A stretch of 64,000 nt of DNA from Microbulbifer pacificus (GCF_002959965.1 NZ_PREV01000026.1:1340501-1404500); one strand, 5' to 3'; positions 8,942-18,654 are shown, counted from the first letter of the stretch. The notes: a model not told the origin generated them from the letters alone. Numbers and translations are program-made.

Positions 8942-9052
8942 GGTCGGGTAGCGGGGGAAAGGTTTCAAAAGCGTCGCAAACAGGACGTTTGCGACGCAGC
9001 TCCCAGGGATGGGTTCACAGCGGTTTTGAAACCTTTCACCCGCTGCCCGGCC
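8942..9052 (-). repeat. Repeat C: three-way-junction repeat, inverted orientation
   Basis: Closing stem 8942-8970 pairs with 9024-9052 with three mismatches, two of them G-U compatible in RNA. Hairpin 2 (11-bp arms, 8971-8981 and 8987-8997, loop AGGAC) comes first. Hairpin 1, CCCA GGGA TGGG, is at 9002-9013. The left flank carries the family edge CAAATTGAAGGT. Confidence 0.86.
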
Positions 9053-9147
9053 GCCACAGAACCAGGATCAGTGCTCCAAGAATTAGCTACGGAGCACAGA
9101 GGTAAAAATTTCGTAAACCGCCAGCAGCGGAAAAGGAGAAACTCACA

Positions 9148-10368
9148 ATGAGTGAATACAGCATCTTTACTTCGGAGTCCGTTTCCGAAGGCCATCCGGA
9201 TAAAATCGCCGATCAGATTTCCGATGCAGTTCTGGACGCACTGCTGGCGCGCGACAAAAACGCCCGTGTTGCCTGTGAGACGCTGGTGAAAACCGGTATC
9301 GCCATCATCGCCGGTGAAATCAGCACCTCCGCCTGGGTCGACCTCGAAGACCTGGTGCGCAAGGTCATCACCGAGATCGGTTACACCTCCTCCGACGTCG
9401 GCTATGACGGCGATACCTGCGGTGTACTCAACGTGATCGGCAAACAGTCCGTGGATATCGCCCAGGGCGTCGACCGCGTGAAGCCAGAAGACCAGGGTGC
9501 CGGTGACCAGGGACTGATGTTCGGCTACGCCACCGACGAAACCCCCACCTTCATGCCCTCCCCGATCTACTACGCGCACCGCCTGGTAGAGCGCCAGGCA
9601 GAAGCGCGCAAATCCGGCCTGCTGCCGTGGCTGCGCCCGGATGCGAAAAGCCAGGTGACCTTCCGCTACGACGAAGATGGCAAGCCCTGCGCGATCGACG
9701 CCGTAGTGCTGTCCACCCAGCACAACCCGGAAGTCTCCCAGGAAGACCTGCGCGAAGCGGTAATGGAACTGATCGTGCACCACGTGCTGCCGGCAGAACT
9801 GCTGCACGAAAATACCAAGTACCACATCAATCCCACCGGTAAATTCGTCATCGGCGGCCCGGTGGGCGACTGTGGCCTGACCGGGCGCAAGATCATCGTC
9901 GACACCTACGGCGGTTCCGCCCGTCACGGCGGCGGCGCGTTCTCCGGTAAGGACCCGTCCAAAGTCGACCGCTCCGCCGCTTACGCCGGTCGTTACGTAG
10001 CGAAAAACATTGTCGCTGCCGGCCTCGCCAATCGCTGTGAAATCCAGGTGTCCTACGCCATCGGCGTGGCCGAGCCGACTTCGGTTTCCGTAAACACCTT
10101 CGGCACTGGCAAGGTGAGCGATGACAAGCTGATCGAACTGATCCGCGAGAACTTCGACCTACGCCCCTACGCCATTTCCAGAATGCTGGACCTGCTGCAC
10201 CCCATGTATCAGCTCACGGCCGCTTACGGCCACTTCGGCCGCGAGCCGTTCGAGCACACCTACAAGTGGATCGACAGCAACGGCAACGAACAGTCCGAAA
10301 CCTTCACTGCCTTCCCGTGGGAAAAAACCGACAAGGCGGAAACCCTGCGCGCGCAGGCCGGCATCTGA
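9148..10368 (+). CDS. metK: S-adenosylmethionine synthetase
   Basis: A 406-residue enzyme that makes S-adenosylmethionine from methionine and ATP. The ATP motif [13 protein letters not shown] starts at residue 16, followed by [12 protein letters not shown] and the phosphate-binding P-loop-like [10 protein letters not shown]. It is slightly longer than the E. coli protein (384) through small insertions. AAGGAG precedes the ATG. It is followed 71 bases later by ahcY; that gap holds a 6-bp hairpin (10378-10394) without a T tract, so read-through is likely. Confidence 0.97.
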   Translation: MSEYSIFTSESVSEGHPDKIADQISDAVLDALLARDKNARVACETLVKTGIAIIAGEISTSAWVDLEDLVRKVITEIGYTSSDVGYDGDTCGVLNVIGKQSVDIAQGVDRVKPEDQGAGDQGLMFGYATDETPTFMPSPIYYAHRLVERQAEARKSGLLPWLRPDAKSQVTFRYDEDGKPCAIDAVVLSTQHNPEVSQEDLREAVMELIVHHVLPAELLHENTKYHINPTGKFVIGGPVGDCGLTGRKIIVDTYGGSARHGGGAFSGKDPSKVDRSAAYAGRYVAKNIVAAGLANRCEIQVSYAIGVAEPTSVSVNTFGTGKVSDDKLIELIRENFDLRPYAISRMLDLLHPMYQLTAAYGHFGREPFEHTYKWIDSNGNEQSETFTAFPWEKTDKAETLRAQAGI

Positions 10369-10439
10369 TTTGAACGAGCGGGCCACAAGCCCGCCTTGAA
10401 TCGCTCAGCAAAACCATAGCGAATTTTCAGGATTTTTTA

Positions 10440-11825
10440 ATGAACCAGATCAACACCGAATTCAAAGACTTTAAAGTTGCCGACATTTCCCTGGCCACCT
10501 GGGGCCGCAAGGAAATTGAAATTGCCGAGGGCGAAATGCCCGCGCTGATCACCCTGCGTGAAAAATACCGCGCAGAGCAACCGCTGGCAGGCGCCCGCAT
10601 CATGGGCTGCATCCACATGACCATTCAGACTGCGGTACTGATCGAGACCCTGGTTGCACTGGGTGCGGAAGTACGCTGGTCTTCGTGCAATATTTTCTCC
10701 ACTCAGGACCACGCTGCGGCCGCCATCGCCGCACGCGGTATTCCGGTGTTTGCCTGGAAAGGCGAGACCGAGGAAGAGTACGAGTGGTGCCTTGAGCGCA
10801 CCATCGGTGCCGACGTGGACGGCTGGCAGCCGAACATGATTCTCGATGACGGCGGCGACCTCACCGAACTGCTGCACCGCAAATATCCCGACATTCTCGA
10901 CAATGTTCACGGCATCAGTGAAGAGACCACCACCGGTGTACACCGCCTGCAGGACATGCTGAAAGCCGGCACCCTGAAGGTCCCCGCGATCAACGTGAAC
11001 GACTCCGTCACCAAAAGCAAGAACGACAACAAATACGGCTGCCGCCACAGCCTGAACGATGCCATCAAGCGCGGTACCGATCACCTGCTGTCCGGCAAGA
11101 AGGCCCTGGTGATCGGTTACGGCGACGTGGGTAAGGGTTCCGCAGCGTCCCTGCGTCAGGAAGGCATGATCGTGAAGGTTACCGAGATCGATCCCATCTG
11201 CGCCATGCAGGCGTGCATGGATGGCTACGAGCTGGTTTCTCCGTATATCGACGGCATCAACACCGGCGATGCGTCCTGCATCAACCGTGAGCTGCTGGCC
11301 AACACCGACCTGCTGGTAACCACAACCGGCAACGTGAATGTGTGCGACGCCAACATGCTGAAAGCACTGAAGAGCGGCGCCGTGGTGTGCAACATCGGCC
11401 ACTTCGACAACGAAATCGACACCGCCTTTATGCGCAAAAACTGGGAGTGGCAGGAAGTGAAACCGCAGGTGCACAAGATCGTGCGCAACGCGGAAAACAA
11501 CGACCACCTGTTGCTGCTGTCCGAAGGACGCCTGGTGAATCTGGGCAACGCCACCGGTCACCCCAGCCGCATCATGGATGGCTCCTTCGCCAACCAGGTA
11601 CTGGCCCAGATTCACCTGTACCAGGAGAAATTTGCCGAACTGCCGGCGGACCAGAAAACAGCCGCGCTGTACGTGAAGGTACTGCCGAAGCAGCTGGACG
11701 AAGAAGTGGCCAAGTACATGGTGCAGGGTTTTGGCGGCGTGATTACCCGCATGACCGAGGCCCAGGCGAAATACATCGGCGCATCCGTCGATGGCCCCTA
11801 CAAGCCGGAAAGTTACAAGTACTAA
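10440..11825 (+). CDS. ahcY: Adenosylhomocysteinase (S-adenosylhomocysteine hydrolase)
   Basis: A 461-residue NAD-dependent enzyme that splits S-adenosylhomocysteine into adenosine and homocysteine, relieving product inhibition of methyltransferases. The NAD motif [10 protein letters not shown] lies near residue 226, and the N-terminal substrate region [15 protein letters not shown] is intact, as is the C-terminal KPESYKY ending of the family. The presence of AhcY instead of the Pfs/LuxS route fits SahR-type control. It sits between metK and metF on the same strand. Confidence 0.97.
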   Translation: MNQINTEFKDFKVADISLATWGRKEIEIAEGEMPALITLREKYRAEQPLAGARIMGCIHMTIQTAVLIETLVALGAEVRWSSCNIFSTQDHAAAAIAARGIPVFAWKGETEEEYEWCLERTIGADVDGWQPNMILDDGGDLTELLHRKYPDILDNVHGISEETTTGVHRLQDMLKAGTLKVPAINVNDSVTKSKNDNKYGCRHSLNDAIKRGTDHLLSGKKALVIGYGDVGKGSAASLRQEGMIVKVTEIDPICAMQACMDGYELVSPYIDGINTGDASCINRELLANTDLLVTTTGNVNVCDANMLKALKSGAVVCNIGHFDNEIDTAFMRKNWEWQEVKPQVHKIVRNAENNDHLLLLSEGRLVNLGNATGHPSRIMDGSFANQVLAQIHLYQEKFAELPADQKTAALYVKVLPKQLDEEVAKYMVQGFGGVITRMTEAQAKYIGASVDGPYKPESYKY

Positions 11826-11894
11826 TTGACCCCCGTTTGCGGAATCCCGGATCGGACCCGGGACTCCGCAACGCCGAGGGAATGGAACCAAACC

Positions 11895-12737
11895 ATGAGT
11901 GATTTACGCATCAGCTTTGAGTTTTTCCCCCCCAAGACCGAAGAGGGCCGGGAAAAACTGTACAGAACCCGCGAGAAACTTCAGGCATTCAACCCGGAAT
12001 TTTTCTCCGTCACCTACGGTGCCGGTGGCACCACCCGCGATACCACCGCGAACATTGTGTGCAACCTGCGCCGCGACGGCGTCTCCATCGCGCCGCACCT
12101 GTCATTCGGCGGTGACAATGAAGAGACAGTGCTCGGCCTGCTGGAGCGCTACAGGGAAGCCGGCGTGGACCGCATCGTCGCCCTGCGCGGGGATATGCCT
12201 TCCGGTATGGGCTCGGTGGCGCAGCTGGTGTACGCCAACGAGCTGGTTGCGTTTATCCGCCGCCACACTGGCGACCACTTTCATATGGAAGTGGCGGCAT
12301 ATCCGGAAATCCACCCGGAAGCGGACAGCTACGATGCGGATATCCGCTTTCTCAAAGGCAAGTTCGAGGCCGGCGCCAACAGTGCTCTCACCCAGTACTT
12401 CTACAACCCGGATGCCTATTTCTATTTCGTCGACCAGTGCGAGAAAGCCGGCATCGATGCGCCGATCTACCCGGGCATCATGCCGATCACCAACTTCACC
12501 AATCTCGCGCGCTTCTCCCGCAACTGCGGCGCCGAGATTCCGCGCTGGCTGAAGTACCGCATGGAGAGCTACCGCGATCCGGAAGATGTGAAGAAACTCG
12601 GCCTGGAAATCGTGACCGACCTGTGTGAAACCCTGCTGGAAGGCGGCGCGCCGGGACTGCATTTCTATACCATGAACCAGGTGTCGCCGAGTGCAGACAT
12701 CCTGCGCGCACTGGATTTCGCCGAGAGCGAGACCTGA
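11895..12737 (+). CDS. metF: Methylenetetrahydrofolate reductase
   Basis: A 280-residue FAD enzyme that reduces methylene-tetrahydrofolate to methyl-tetrahydrofolate for methionine synthesis. The opening SFEFFPPKTEEG holds the catalytic Glu, and VTYGAGGTTRD and ALRGDMPSGMG are family motifs. The ATG at 11895 is chosen because MSDLRISFEFF is the normal N terminus; the open frame extends to 11826 but those residues are not conserved. It closes the methyl-cycle cluster and is followed by a strong terminator. Confidence 0.95.
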   Translation: MSDLRISFEFFPPKTEEGREKLYRTREKLQAFNPEFFSVTYGAGGTTRDTTANIVCNLRRDGVSIAPHLSFGGDNEETVLGLLERYREAGVDRIVALRGDMPSGMGSVAQLVYANELVAFIRRHTGDHFHMEVAAYPEIHPEADSYDADIRFLKGKFEAGANSALTQYFYNPDAYFYFVDQCEKAGIDAPIYPGIMPITNFTNLARFSRNCGAEIPRWLKYRMESYRDPEDVKKLGLEIVTDLCETLLEGGAPGLHFYTMNQVSPSADILRALDFAESET

Positions 12738-12757
12738 TCGGCATCGGTAAGCTGGTT

Positions 12758-12787
12758 AAAAAAAAGGGGCAATTTGCCCCTTTTTTT
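12758..12787 (+). terminator. Rho-independent terminator, probably bidirectional
   Basis: Eight A, then GGGGCAA (12766-12772) pairing with TTGCCCC (12774-12780), then seven T. It ends the metK-ahcY-metF region before the OPT transporter. Confidence 0.88.
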
Positions 12788-12835
12788 GCTATCTAAGGGG
12801 AAATAATTTTAAAACTCACCCACAGGGAGTTCCCC

Positions 12836-14830
12836 ATGGCCGATCGTCCTCTGGTACCCGCCGATCAGGTAATCAGCGAAATCACCATCAAAGCGCTGAT
12901 TCTCGGCGCTGTACTGTCGGCGGTACTCGCCGCCGCCAATGCCTATATCGGCCTGCTGGTCGGTCTTACTGTTTCCGCCTCCATTCCCGCCGCCGCCACC
13001 TCGATGGGGCTGTTGCGGCTGTTTCGTCGCTCCACCATTCTCGAAAACAATATGGTGCAGACCTCCGCCTCCGCGGGCGAGTCCCTGGCAGCGGGGATCA
13101 TTTTTACCCTGCCGGCGCTGGTGATGATGGGGGCCTGGAGCGGTTATCACTGGGGCACCATGACGCTGATCGGACTTCTCGGCGGGGTGCTCGGTGTGGC
13201 ATTTACCATTCCCCTGCGCCGCGCCCTGATCGTGGAGACGGAGCTGGCGTTCCCGGAAGGGGTAGCCACGGCGCAGGTCCTGAAAACCGGCGGTATCCAG
13301 ACTGACAGGGATCATCCGGAATACCGCCCCAGTGATGAGGCCAAGCGCGGCTTCCGCGTATTGCTGGCGGCCGCGGGGCTCGGCGGCCTGATCAAGCTGC
13401 TGGAATCCGGGATCGGCCTGCTGGCCGGCGGTGTCGCCGCCACCAAAAGCTGGCTCGGCGGCAGCTGGCTGTTTACCGGAAATATCACTCTGAGTCCCGC
13501 GCTGCTCGGGGTCGGTTATATCGTCGGTCTGAACGTGGCGGTGCTGGTATTTATCGGTGGCGTGATCGGCACACTCATCGGTGTGCCGGTCAACTGGCTG
13601 ATCAATAGCGACGAACTGATGCAACTGGCCGGGGTCAGTGGCGATATGGCGAACTGGAGTGCACAGGACTGGGAGAATCTCGCCGGTACCTCCTGGCAGC
13701 AGTGCCGGCGCATCGGCGTCGGAGCGATGATGGTGGGCGGCGTATGGTCGCTGATCACCCTCGCCAAACCACTGATCGCCGGCGTCAAAGCCTCGCTGCA
13801 CGCCCACCGCCAGGCCAAGGCCGGCGAGGTGGCGCTGCGCACCGAACAGGATATGCCGATTCCCTATGTGAGCCTGCTGGTACTGCTGTCCGCAATACCG
13901 CTGTATTTCATCTTCCTACACGCGCTGGACGGCTTTCCGGGACGCTTCTGGATTGCCGCCATCATGTCCGGTCTGATGCTGGTGCTGGGATTTGTCTTCG
14001 CCTCCGTTGCCGGATATATGGCGGGTCTCGTGGGTTCCAGCAACAACCCCATCAGCGGCGTCACCATTGCCACGGTAATCGTCTCCGCACTGATTCTGCT
14101 GCAACTGATGGGCAACGAGGGCATCGCCGGCAAACTCGGCCCCATCGCGGTGATGTACCTGGCGGGTATGATCTGCTCCGCCGCCGCCATCGCCGGCGAC
14201 AATATGCAGGACCTGAAGTGCGGCCATATCCTCGGCGCCACCCCCTGGCGCCAGCAGGTATTCCAGATTATCGGGGTTGTCGCCGCGGCGGGGGCGATAC
14301 CTTTTGTGCTGTCGATTCTCGACCAGGGTTACGGCATCGGCCGGGTGAGCCCGCTGAATCCCGAAGCGACGCCGCTGTCCGCACCACAGGCGAGCCTGAT
14401 GCGCGATCTGTCCACGGGTATTTTCGGCGCGGGCATCGAGTGGAATTACATTTTTATCGGTTTCGCCCTGGCGGTGGCGCTGATCCTGCTGGACGAATAT
14501 CAGAAACGCCGCGGCGCCAGCTTCCGCTTCCCGGTACTGGCGGTGGCCGTGGGTGTGTATCTGCCTCTGGGACTTTCGATTCCGATCTTTCTCGGCGGCC
14601 TGCTGGCGCACTGGCAACAGAAAAAACGCGGCACCCATGAGGCGGAAGGCAGGGGTCTGTTACTGGCGTCGGGCCTGATCACCGGCGAGGCGCTGATGGG
14701 TGTGATCGTCGCGGTGCTCGCCGTGAGCGCGCCGGGCAAGGTGCCGTATCTCGGCGACTTTGCCCTGGCACCCTGGCTCGGCCTGGCGGGATTTGCGCTG
14801 TGCTTCTGGTATCTCGCGAAAAAGAGCTGA
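12836..14830 (+). CDS. OPT-family oligopeptide transporter
   Basis: A 664-residue integral membrane protein with about 14-16 hydrophobic segments. It has the OPT features of an N-terminal TIKALILGAVLSAVLAAANAYIGLLVG helix region, ETELAFPEGVATAQVLK near residue 140 and GSSNNPISG near residue 402. Bacterial members are proton-coupled importers, mostly of small peptides, and some take up metal chelates; the substrate here is not evident. AGGGAG precedes the ATG. It stands alone between a terminator and a convergent OmpA-like gene whose stop codon abuts its own. Confidence 0.9.
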   Translation: MADRPLVPADQVISEITIKALILGAVLSAVLAAANAYIGLLVGLTVSASIPAAATSMGLLRLFRRSTILENNMVQTSASAGESLAAGIIFTLPALVMMGAWSGYHWGTMTLIGLLGGVLGVAFTIPLRRALIVETELAFPEGVATAQVLKTGGIQTDRDHPEYRPSDEAKRGFRVLLAAAGLGGLIKLLESGIGLLAGGVAATKSWLGGSWLFTGNITLSPALLGVGYIVGLNVAVLVFIGGVIGTLIGVPVNWLINSDELMQLAGVSGDMANWSAQDWENLAGTSWQQCRRIGVGAMMVGGVWSLITLAKPLIAGVKASLHAHRQAKAGEVALRTEQDMPIPYVSLLVLLSAIPLYFIFLHALDGFPGRFWIAAIMSGLMLVLGFVFASVAGYMAGLVGSSNNPISGVTIATVIVSALILLQLMGNEGIAGKLGPIAVMYLAGMICSAAAIAGDNMQDLKCGHILGATPWRQQVFQIIGVVAAAGAIPFVLSILDQGYGIGRVSPLNPEATPLSAPQASLMRDLSTGIFGAGIEWNYIFIGFALAVALILLDEYQKRRGASFRFPVLAVAVGVYLPLGLSIPIFLGGLLAHWQQKKRGTHEAEGRGLLLASGLITGEALMGVIVAVLAVSAPGKVPYLGDFALAPWLGLAGFALCFWYLAKKS

Positions 14831-15466
14831 TCAGTTCGCCCTGTCCCGCGTCTGACGATTTGAGCTCTCGCGATTCGAGTCGTCGCGGTTCAGGCGTACA
14901 TTGACGGGCTTGCCGGCAAAGTCCACTACCCGCACCACCAGCCGGCGATTCTGCGCGCGCCCTTTCGGTGTACTGTTGTCTGCCACCGGATCGGTATCGC
15001 CCAGACCGGTGGCCTCAACCCGCTCCGCGCCGATACCGCGCTCCAGCAGGAATTGGCGTACCCAACTGGCACGCCACTCCGACAACTTGCGGTTTTTATC
15101 CGGATCGCCGGCGTTGTCCGTGTGCCCCTCGATCACGATTTTCAGTGCGGGGAAATCCCGCATGATCACCAGCAGTGCTTCGATATCCCCGAGGGTCTCC
15201 ATCTTCGGAGCGAACCCGCCGGGCTCGAAATCCACATCCAGCACAAACAGCGCGCCCTGCTTGCGTGACTGTCCCATCAGGTAGCGCACCATCGCGTCGC
15301 CGAACGGTTCCGCCTCGCGCGCGACCTTTTCCCCGATCCCATTGCTCACCATTTCGAGCGGATCGAGCGTGTACTTTTTCGTGGGGTCGGGGCAGCCGCA
15401 GAGTGTCAGCGTGGAGAGCACTGCGAGTATCGGCACCCAACGGGGGCGCTGCCGAGTTACAGGCAT
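14831..15466 (-). CDS. OmpA-domain outer-membrane lipoprotein
   Basis: A 211-residue lipoprotein. Signal peptide with lipobox LTLCGC (modified C25), a 60-residue linker, then an OmpA/Pal peptidoglycan-binding domain: VIEGHTDNAGDPDKN, LSEWRASWVRQFL, VEATGLGDTDPVADN and the arginine motif GRAQNRRLVV. It should tie the outer membrane to the cell wall. The tail is rich in Asn/Arg/Asp. The ATG at 15466 follows AAGGAG and starts the signal peptide; the longer frame to 15568 is not used. Confidence 0.88.
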   Translation of the reverse strand: MPVTRQRPRWVPILAVLSTLTLCGCPDPTKKYTLDPLEMVSNGIGEKVAREAEPFGDAMVRYLMGQSRKQGALFVLDVDFEPGGFAPKMETLGDIEALLVIMRDFPALKIVIEGHTDNAGDPDKNRKLSEWRASWVRQFLLERGIGAERVEATGLGDTDPVADNSTPKGRAQNRRLVVRVVDFAGKPVNVRLNRDDSNRESSNRQTRDRAN

Positions 15467-15691
15467 GGGACCGGCTCCTTTTCGTTCAGAGGCTTTCGCG
15501 CCCGATATCGGGCGTCCGGCGGATTGTAGGATCGATAGTGGATGATCCGTAGGGGCCCAGTAGTCCATGCGTGGGGTGCGTGAACGACGGCATGGAATTA
15601 GGCGAATGGCACCATTTCTGAGAAGATCGGTTTCACCTTACGCTTGCGACATTTCCCCGTTGCACGGGATTCGTCTCCACGGGAGATCCGT

Positions 15692-16444
15692 ATGAAAAAG
15701 AACATCCTGACCGCCCTCGGGGTTGCCGCAATCGGGCTGGCCACCCAGACCACCTCCATGCACGCCCTGGCCCAGCAGATCGTCACCGTCGACCCCGGCG
15801 ATGCCTGGCTCGATGCCAGTGAGGGATATCGGCAGACGGTGACCTGGCGGGTAGCGAGCAGAGGCGGTGCAGCATCGCCGCGCGGGGTGTTCGTGAATCT
15901 GGATAACAATCAGGAGTTGGCGGTGGTGGACCAGATTCTGGAATTCAACGGCGACCGCGGAGAAGTTACCGAGGTGGTGCAGATATCACCGGTGCAGGCG
16001 CGCAGCTGGCATACCAAGGGAGTGCGGCGGGTAGGCTACCGCCGTGTATTCGCCGGGGCCGCCGGCAGCCTGTCCAACCATATCCTGTTTGACCTCGACG
16101 CCGGCGGCCGTCTGGCCCAGGTGGAGGCCTCGCCGCCCGTGCAAACCGCGAGCGGCAAATCCCGGCAGCTGATGATGGCCTGGAACCTGGACAGCGATAT
16201 CGGTGAGATCAATGCCTATTCGGTCAGCGGCCAGTTTGTGGTGGGCGACCGGGTGGTGTACGAAGTGGTGCAGCCGATGACGGCGGAAGTGGGCAAGCCA
16301 CTGAAAGAAACCGTGGAGTTACCACCGGGGCTGGTGGACGATCTGATTGCACAGGGCATATACGAAGTGCGCTACACCCGCACCTTTGTGGATAACAAAG
16401 ATACCCGGCGCAGCGCGTCGGTACTGGTGCGGCTGACGCAATAG
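15692..16444 (+). CDS. Secreted protein of unknown function
   Basis: A 250-residue protein with a clear signal peptide (MKKNILTALGVAAIGLATQ, cleavage near ALA-QQ). The rest is beta-rich with two similar halves each ending in a YRR/YTRTF pattern (VGYRRVFAGAAGS and VRYTRTFVDNKDTRR), which may indicate a duplicated immunoglobulin-like domain. I do not recognise the family. It is convergent with the HAD gene, with only three bases between stops, and has its own upstream region after the OmpA-like lipoprotein. Confidence 0.65.
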   Translation: MKKNILTALGVAAIGLATQTTSMHALAQQIVTVDPGDAWLDASEGYRQTVTWRVASRGGAASPRGVFVNLDNNQELAVVDQILEFNGDRGEVTEVVQISPVQARSWHTKGVRRVGYRRVFAGAAGSLSNHILFDLDAGGRLAQVEASPPVQTASGKSRQLMMAWNLDSDIGEINAYSVSGQFVVGDRVVYEVVQPMTAEVGKPLKETVELPPGLVDDLIAQGIYEVRYTRTFVDNKDTRRSASVLVRLTQ

Positions 16445-16447
16445 GCT

Positions 16448-17107
16448 TTAAAAGTAGTCCATCAACAGCTGCATATCGTCGATCACCCGCGCGCCCTCGG
16501 CCTCCAGCTGGCGCGCGCGCGCGCGATTGTGGCTGTAGCCGATCACCGGCATACCCGCGGCCACCGCAGCCTTGACCCCGGCAATGGAATCTTCGACCAC
16601 CAGGCAGTGCTCCGGCGCTACGTCAAACTGGCGCGCGCTATGTAAAAACAGATCTGGCCAGGGCTTGCCGCGACCCACATCATCGGCGCTGTAAATGCGC
16701 CCGGCAAAATAATCCCACAGTCCGGTTTTGTTCAGCGTAATCTGCATTTTCGCATGCGGGCCGGAGGAGGCGACGCAGGTGTAAAGGTCGGTGGTCTGCA
16801 GTTTTTCCAGCACTTCGTGTATGCCTGCCACCGCTTCCAGTTCGGTATGGAAAGCCTCGCGGATGCGACTCTCGGTGGCATTGAAGTAGGACTGAGGCAG
16901 CGGCCCGCCGTAGCGGGTTTCAATATCGAGGATACAGTCTTTCGACGGTCGCCCGCTGAACTGTTCATCCAGTTCTTCCGCGGTCGCCGGCATACCGAGC
17001 CTGGTCATTTCCTCGGCCAGTACCCGGCAAACGATGGTCTCGCTGTCTACCAGTACGCCATCACAATCAAAAATAACCAGCCGGGTATCGGCGTAATGAT
17101 GCTTCAT
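16448..17107 (-). CDS. HAD-superfamily (subfamily IA) sugar-phosphate phosphatase
   Basis: A 219-residue hydrolase. Motif I is FDCDGVLVDSE with nucleophile D14 and acid D16, motif II is CVASSGPHAK, a lysine lies in GRGKPWPD, and motif IV is VVEDSIAGVKAA. The long cap between motif I and II and the overall text resemble YieH-type phosphatases acting on small sugar phosphates. The substrate is not evident. It is the last of three minus-strand genes after rsmE. Confidence 0.88.
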   Translation of the reverse strand: MKHHYADTRLVIFDCDGVLVDSETIVCRVLAEEMTRLGMPATAEELDEQFSGRPSKDCILDIETRYGGPLPQSYFNATESRIREAFHTELEAVAGIHEVLEKLQTTDLYTCVASSGPHAKMQITLNKTGLWDYFAGRIYSADDVGRGKPWPDLFLHSARQFDVAPEHCLVVEDSIAGVKAAVAAGMPVIGYSHNRARARQLEAEGARVIDDMQLLMDYF

Positions 17108-17140
17108 CAGACTTCCACTATCGGTATTGCGTCACGGATA

Positions 17141-17503
17141 TCAGGTGGCGGAGATCAGCAGAATCCCGATCAATACGCCAGCGGCGCCCGCAACCCGCAC
17201 GAGGTTTTCATTGCCGTTGACGATGCCGAGCACAAACTCCCGCGTGCGCTCATAGCCGGACTGCAAGGCGAAGGCGCCCACCACGATCAGAAATACCCCC
17301 AGCACGTTGAACAGGGTGCCCCAGCTGTGGGTATCGGAGATCATGAGGAAGATCATGCCGATTACGATCCGTGCCCAGGCGCCGAAGTAAAACAACTGGG
17401 GATTCATCCGCTCGCCCAGATCCCGTGCGACCTGCGGTTTGAGAATGATGAGAATCGAGATGGCGGTGATGGCAGCGCCGATCAGCCAGACAAGTGCTTT
17501 CAT
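17141..17503 (-). CDS. Small membrane protein of unknown function
   Basis: A 120-residue protein with four predicted membrane helices (residues about 3-22, 40-58, 62-82 and 98-118). No catalytic motif is seen. It starts 12 bases after rsmE and precedes the HAD gene by 33 bases, so it is probably co-transcribed with both. Function unknown. Confidence 0.7.
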   Translation of the reverse strand: MKALVWLIGAAITAISILIILKPQVARDLGERMNPQLFYFGAWARIVIGMIFLMISDTHSWGTLFNVLGVFLIVVGAFALQSGYERTREFVLGIVNGNENLVRVAGAAGVLIGILLISAT

Positions 17504-17515
17504 AGTGTGCTCCGA

Positions 17516-18256
17516 TTAAAAATCGCCCCATTGAAATTGCAATACGGAAAGCGCCGCGACAGGCGCCGTTTCCGTGCGCAGTACGCGCGGGCCGAGGCGC
17601 AGCGGGTGGAACCCCCGCGCCATGGCCAGTTCGATTTCTTCCGCGGAGAGCCCTCCCTCCGGGCCCACCAATAATAGCGTGGCGTGCGGCCGGCCCGATT
17701 GCTGTTCCAGCTCGACGAGCGTGGCTTGGGTGCGGTGGTGCAGCACCAGCTTCAGCGCGGTGTCCTCTTTTGCCCGATCCAGGAATGGGCTGAATTTCAG
17801 CGGCGGCAGGATTTCCGGCACGCGGTTGCGCGCGCTCTGTTCGCAGGCGCTGATGGCGATCTGTTGCCATTGGCTGAGTTTTTTGTCCATCCGCTCACCG
17901 CTCAGTTTGACTTCGCAGCGTTCGGTAAACAGCGGCTGGATGGCGGTTACGCCGAGTTCGGTGGCTTTCTGGATGACCCAGTCGAAACGATCGCCACGGG
18001 AGATGCCGATGGCGAGAGTGATGGCGAGTGGCGACTGGTTGTCTTCTGCGGAGTGCGCGCCGATTTTTGCCCGTGCTTTTTTACCGGCTTCGATCAACTC
18101 TGCTTCGTACTCTCCACCGCGGCCATCAAACAGGATCAGGGGGCGGCCGGGGCCAAGGCGCAAAACTTTGACCAGATGGCGGGAGGCGGCTTCGTCCAGC
18201 TGGACTTCGGATTTACCTGCCAGCGGCTCGGTGGAGAAAATACGGGGAATGCGCAA
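17516..18256 (-). CDS. rsmE: 16S rRNA (uracil1498-N3)-methyltransferase
   Basis: A 246-residue SPOUT methyltransferase that methylates U1498 of 16S rRNA. The N-terminal PUA-like part has HLVKVLRLGPG. The C-terminal knot region carries LLLVGPEGGLSAEEIELA and LGPRVLRTETAPVAAL, the SAM-binding signatures of RsmE. Length is normal. It heads a short minus-strand operon. Confidence 0.95.
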   Translation of the reverse strand: MRIPRIFSTEPLAGKSEVQLDEAASRHLVKVLRLGPGRPLILFDGRGGEYEAELIEAGKKARAKIGAHSAEDNQSPLAITLAIGISRGDRFDWVIQKATELGVTAIQPLFTERCEVKLSGERMDKKLSQWQQIAISACEQSARNRVPEILPPLKFSPFLDRAKEDTALKLVLHHRTQATLVELEQQSGRPHATLLLVGPEGGLSAEEIELAMARGFHPLRLGPRVLRTETAPVAALSVLQFQWGDF

Positions 18257-18333
18257 GAAAAATTCCTGATTCTAGGAAAAGAATTGCGTGAAGGGTAATA
18301 CAGGCGGGGTAGAAGTTGTAGTTCGGAGTTTGG

Positions 18334-18478
18334 CAGTGCTCTGCTCGGAGTGCGGTGGCGGCGGAGCACCGGGGATGCGTTTTTGAAACCGCCGTGAACC
18401 CATCCCTGGGGGCTGCGTCGCAAACGTCCTGTTTGCGACGCTTTCAAAAACGCATCCCCGGCACTCCACCTTCAATTC
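18334..18478 (+). repeat. Repeat D: three-way-junction repeat with both family flanks
   Basis: Closing stem 18369-18388 pairs perfectly with 18442-18461 (20 bp). Hairpin 1 is CCCA TCCC TGGG near 18400. Hairpin 2 has arms GCGTCGCAAAC and GTTTGCGACGC around GTCCT. The left flank holds CAGTGCTCTG and GTGCGGTGGCGGC, shared with repeat A. The right flank is CCTTCAATTC. Confidence 0.88.
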
Positions 18479-18538
18479 GCAGTATGTTACTTCGTAAGCC
18501 TTTCGATCCTTTCAAGGACTCACGGACTTCAATGCGAA

Positions 18539-18625
18539 GCGCACTTATCGGGACCGGGTGATTCGGTGCGAAACGATTGCCGACAGGTTGTTGAGTACCG
18601 GATTACCCGGTCCCGATAAGGGCGC
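18539..18625. repeat. Long imperfect palindrome with 16-bp perfect core arms
   Basis: CTTATCGGGACCGGGT (18544-18559) is the exact reverse complement of 18605-18620. One mismatch further out, GCGC pairs with GCGC, giving about 21 bp around a 45-base loop. It is unrelated in sequence to repeats A-H. It lies about 30 bases past the RND pump stop and may act in RNA end formation or be another mobile or repeat relic. Confidence 0.7.
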
Positions 18626-18647
18626 GCCACCAAACCGGTGGCGCGCC
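18621..18647 (-). terminator. Possible terminator hairpin of the RND operon
   Basis: GGCGCGCCACC and GGTGGCGCGCC form an 11-bp perfect stem around AAACC, eight bases past the RND stop codon. No T tract follows on the minus strand, so intrinsic termination is uncertain; it may instead protect the 3' end. Confidence 0.4.
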
Positions 18648-18654
18648 AATAACA

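Larger units (their letters stand above)
8724..9147. other. Intergenic region before metK, mostly two structured repeats
   Basis: The 424-base gap holds repeats B and C, in opposite orientations and about 65 bases apart. The last 90 bases before metK carry AAGGAGAA as ribosome binding site. I looked for a SAM or SAH riboswitch and for a second copy of the ATCAAAA palindrome and saw neither. Confidence 0.6.
18257..18654. other. Intergenic region of repeats and large hairpins
   Basis: The 398-base gap between rsmE and the RND pump contains repeat D and two further inverted repeats annotated separately. No coding potential is evident. Confidence 0.6.

Noticed and set aside
8724-9147. Possible SAM/SAH riboswitch before metK
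   Set aside because: The structure present is explained by repeats B and C; conserved riboswitch cores were not found. The metK-ahcY gap holds only a 6-bp hairpin.
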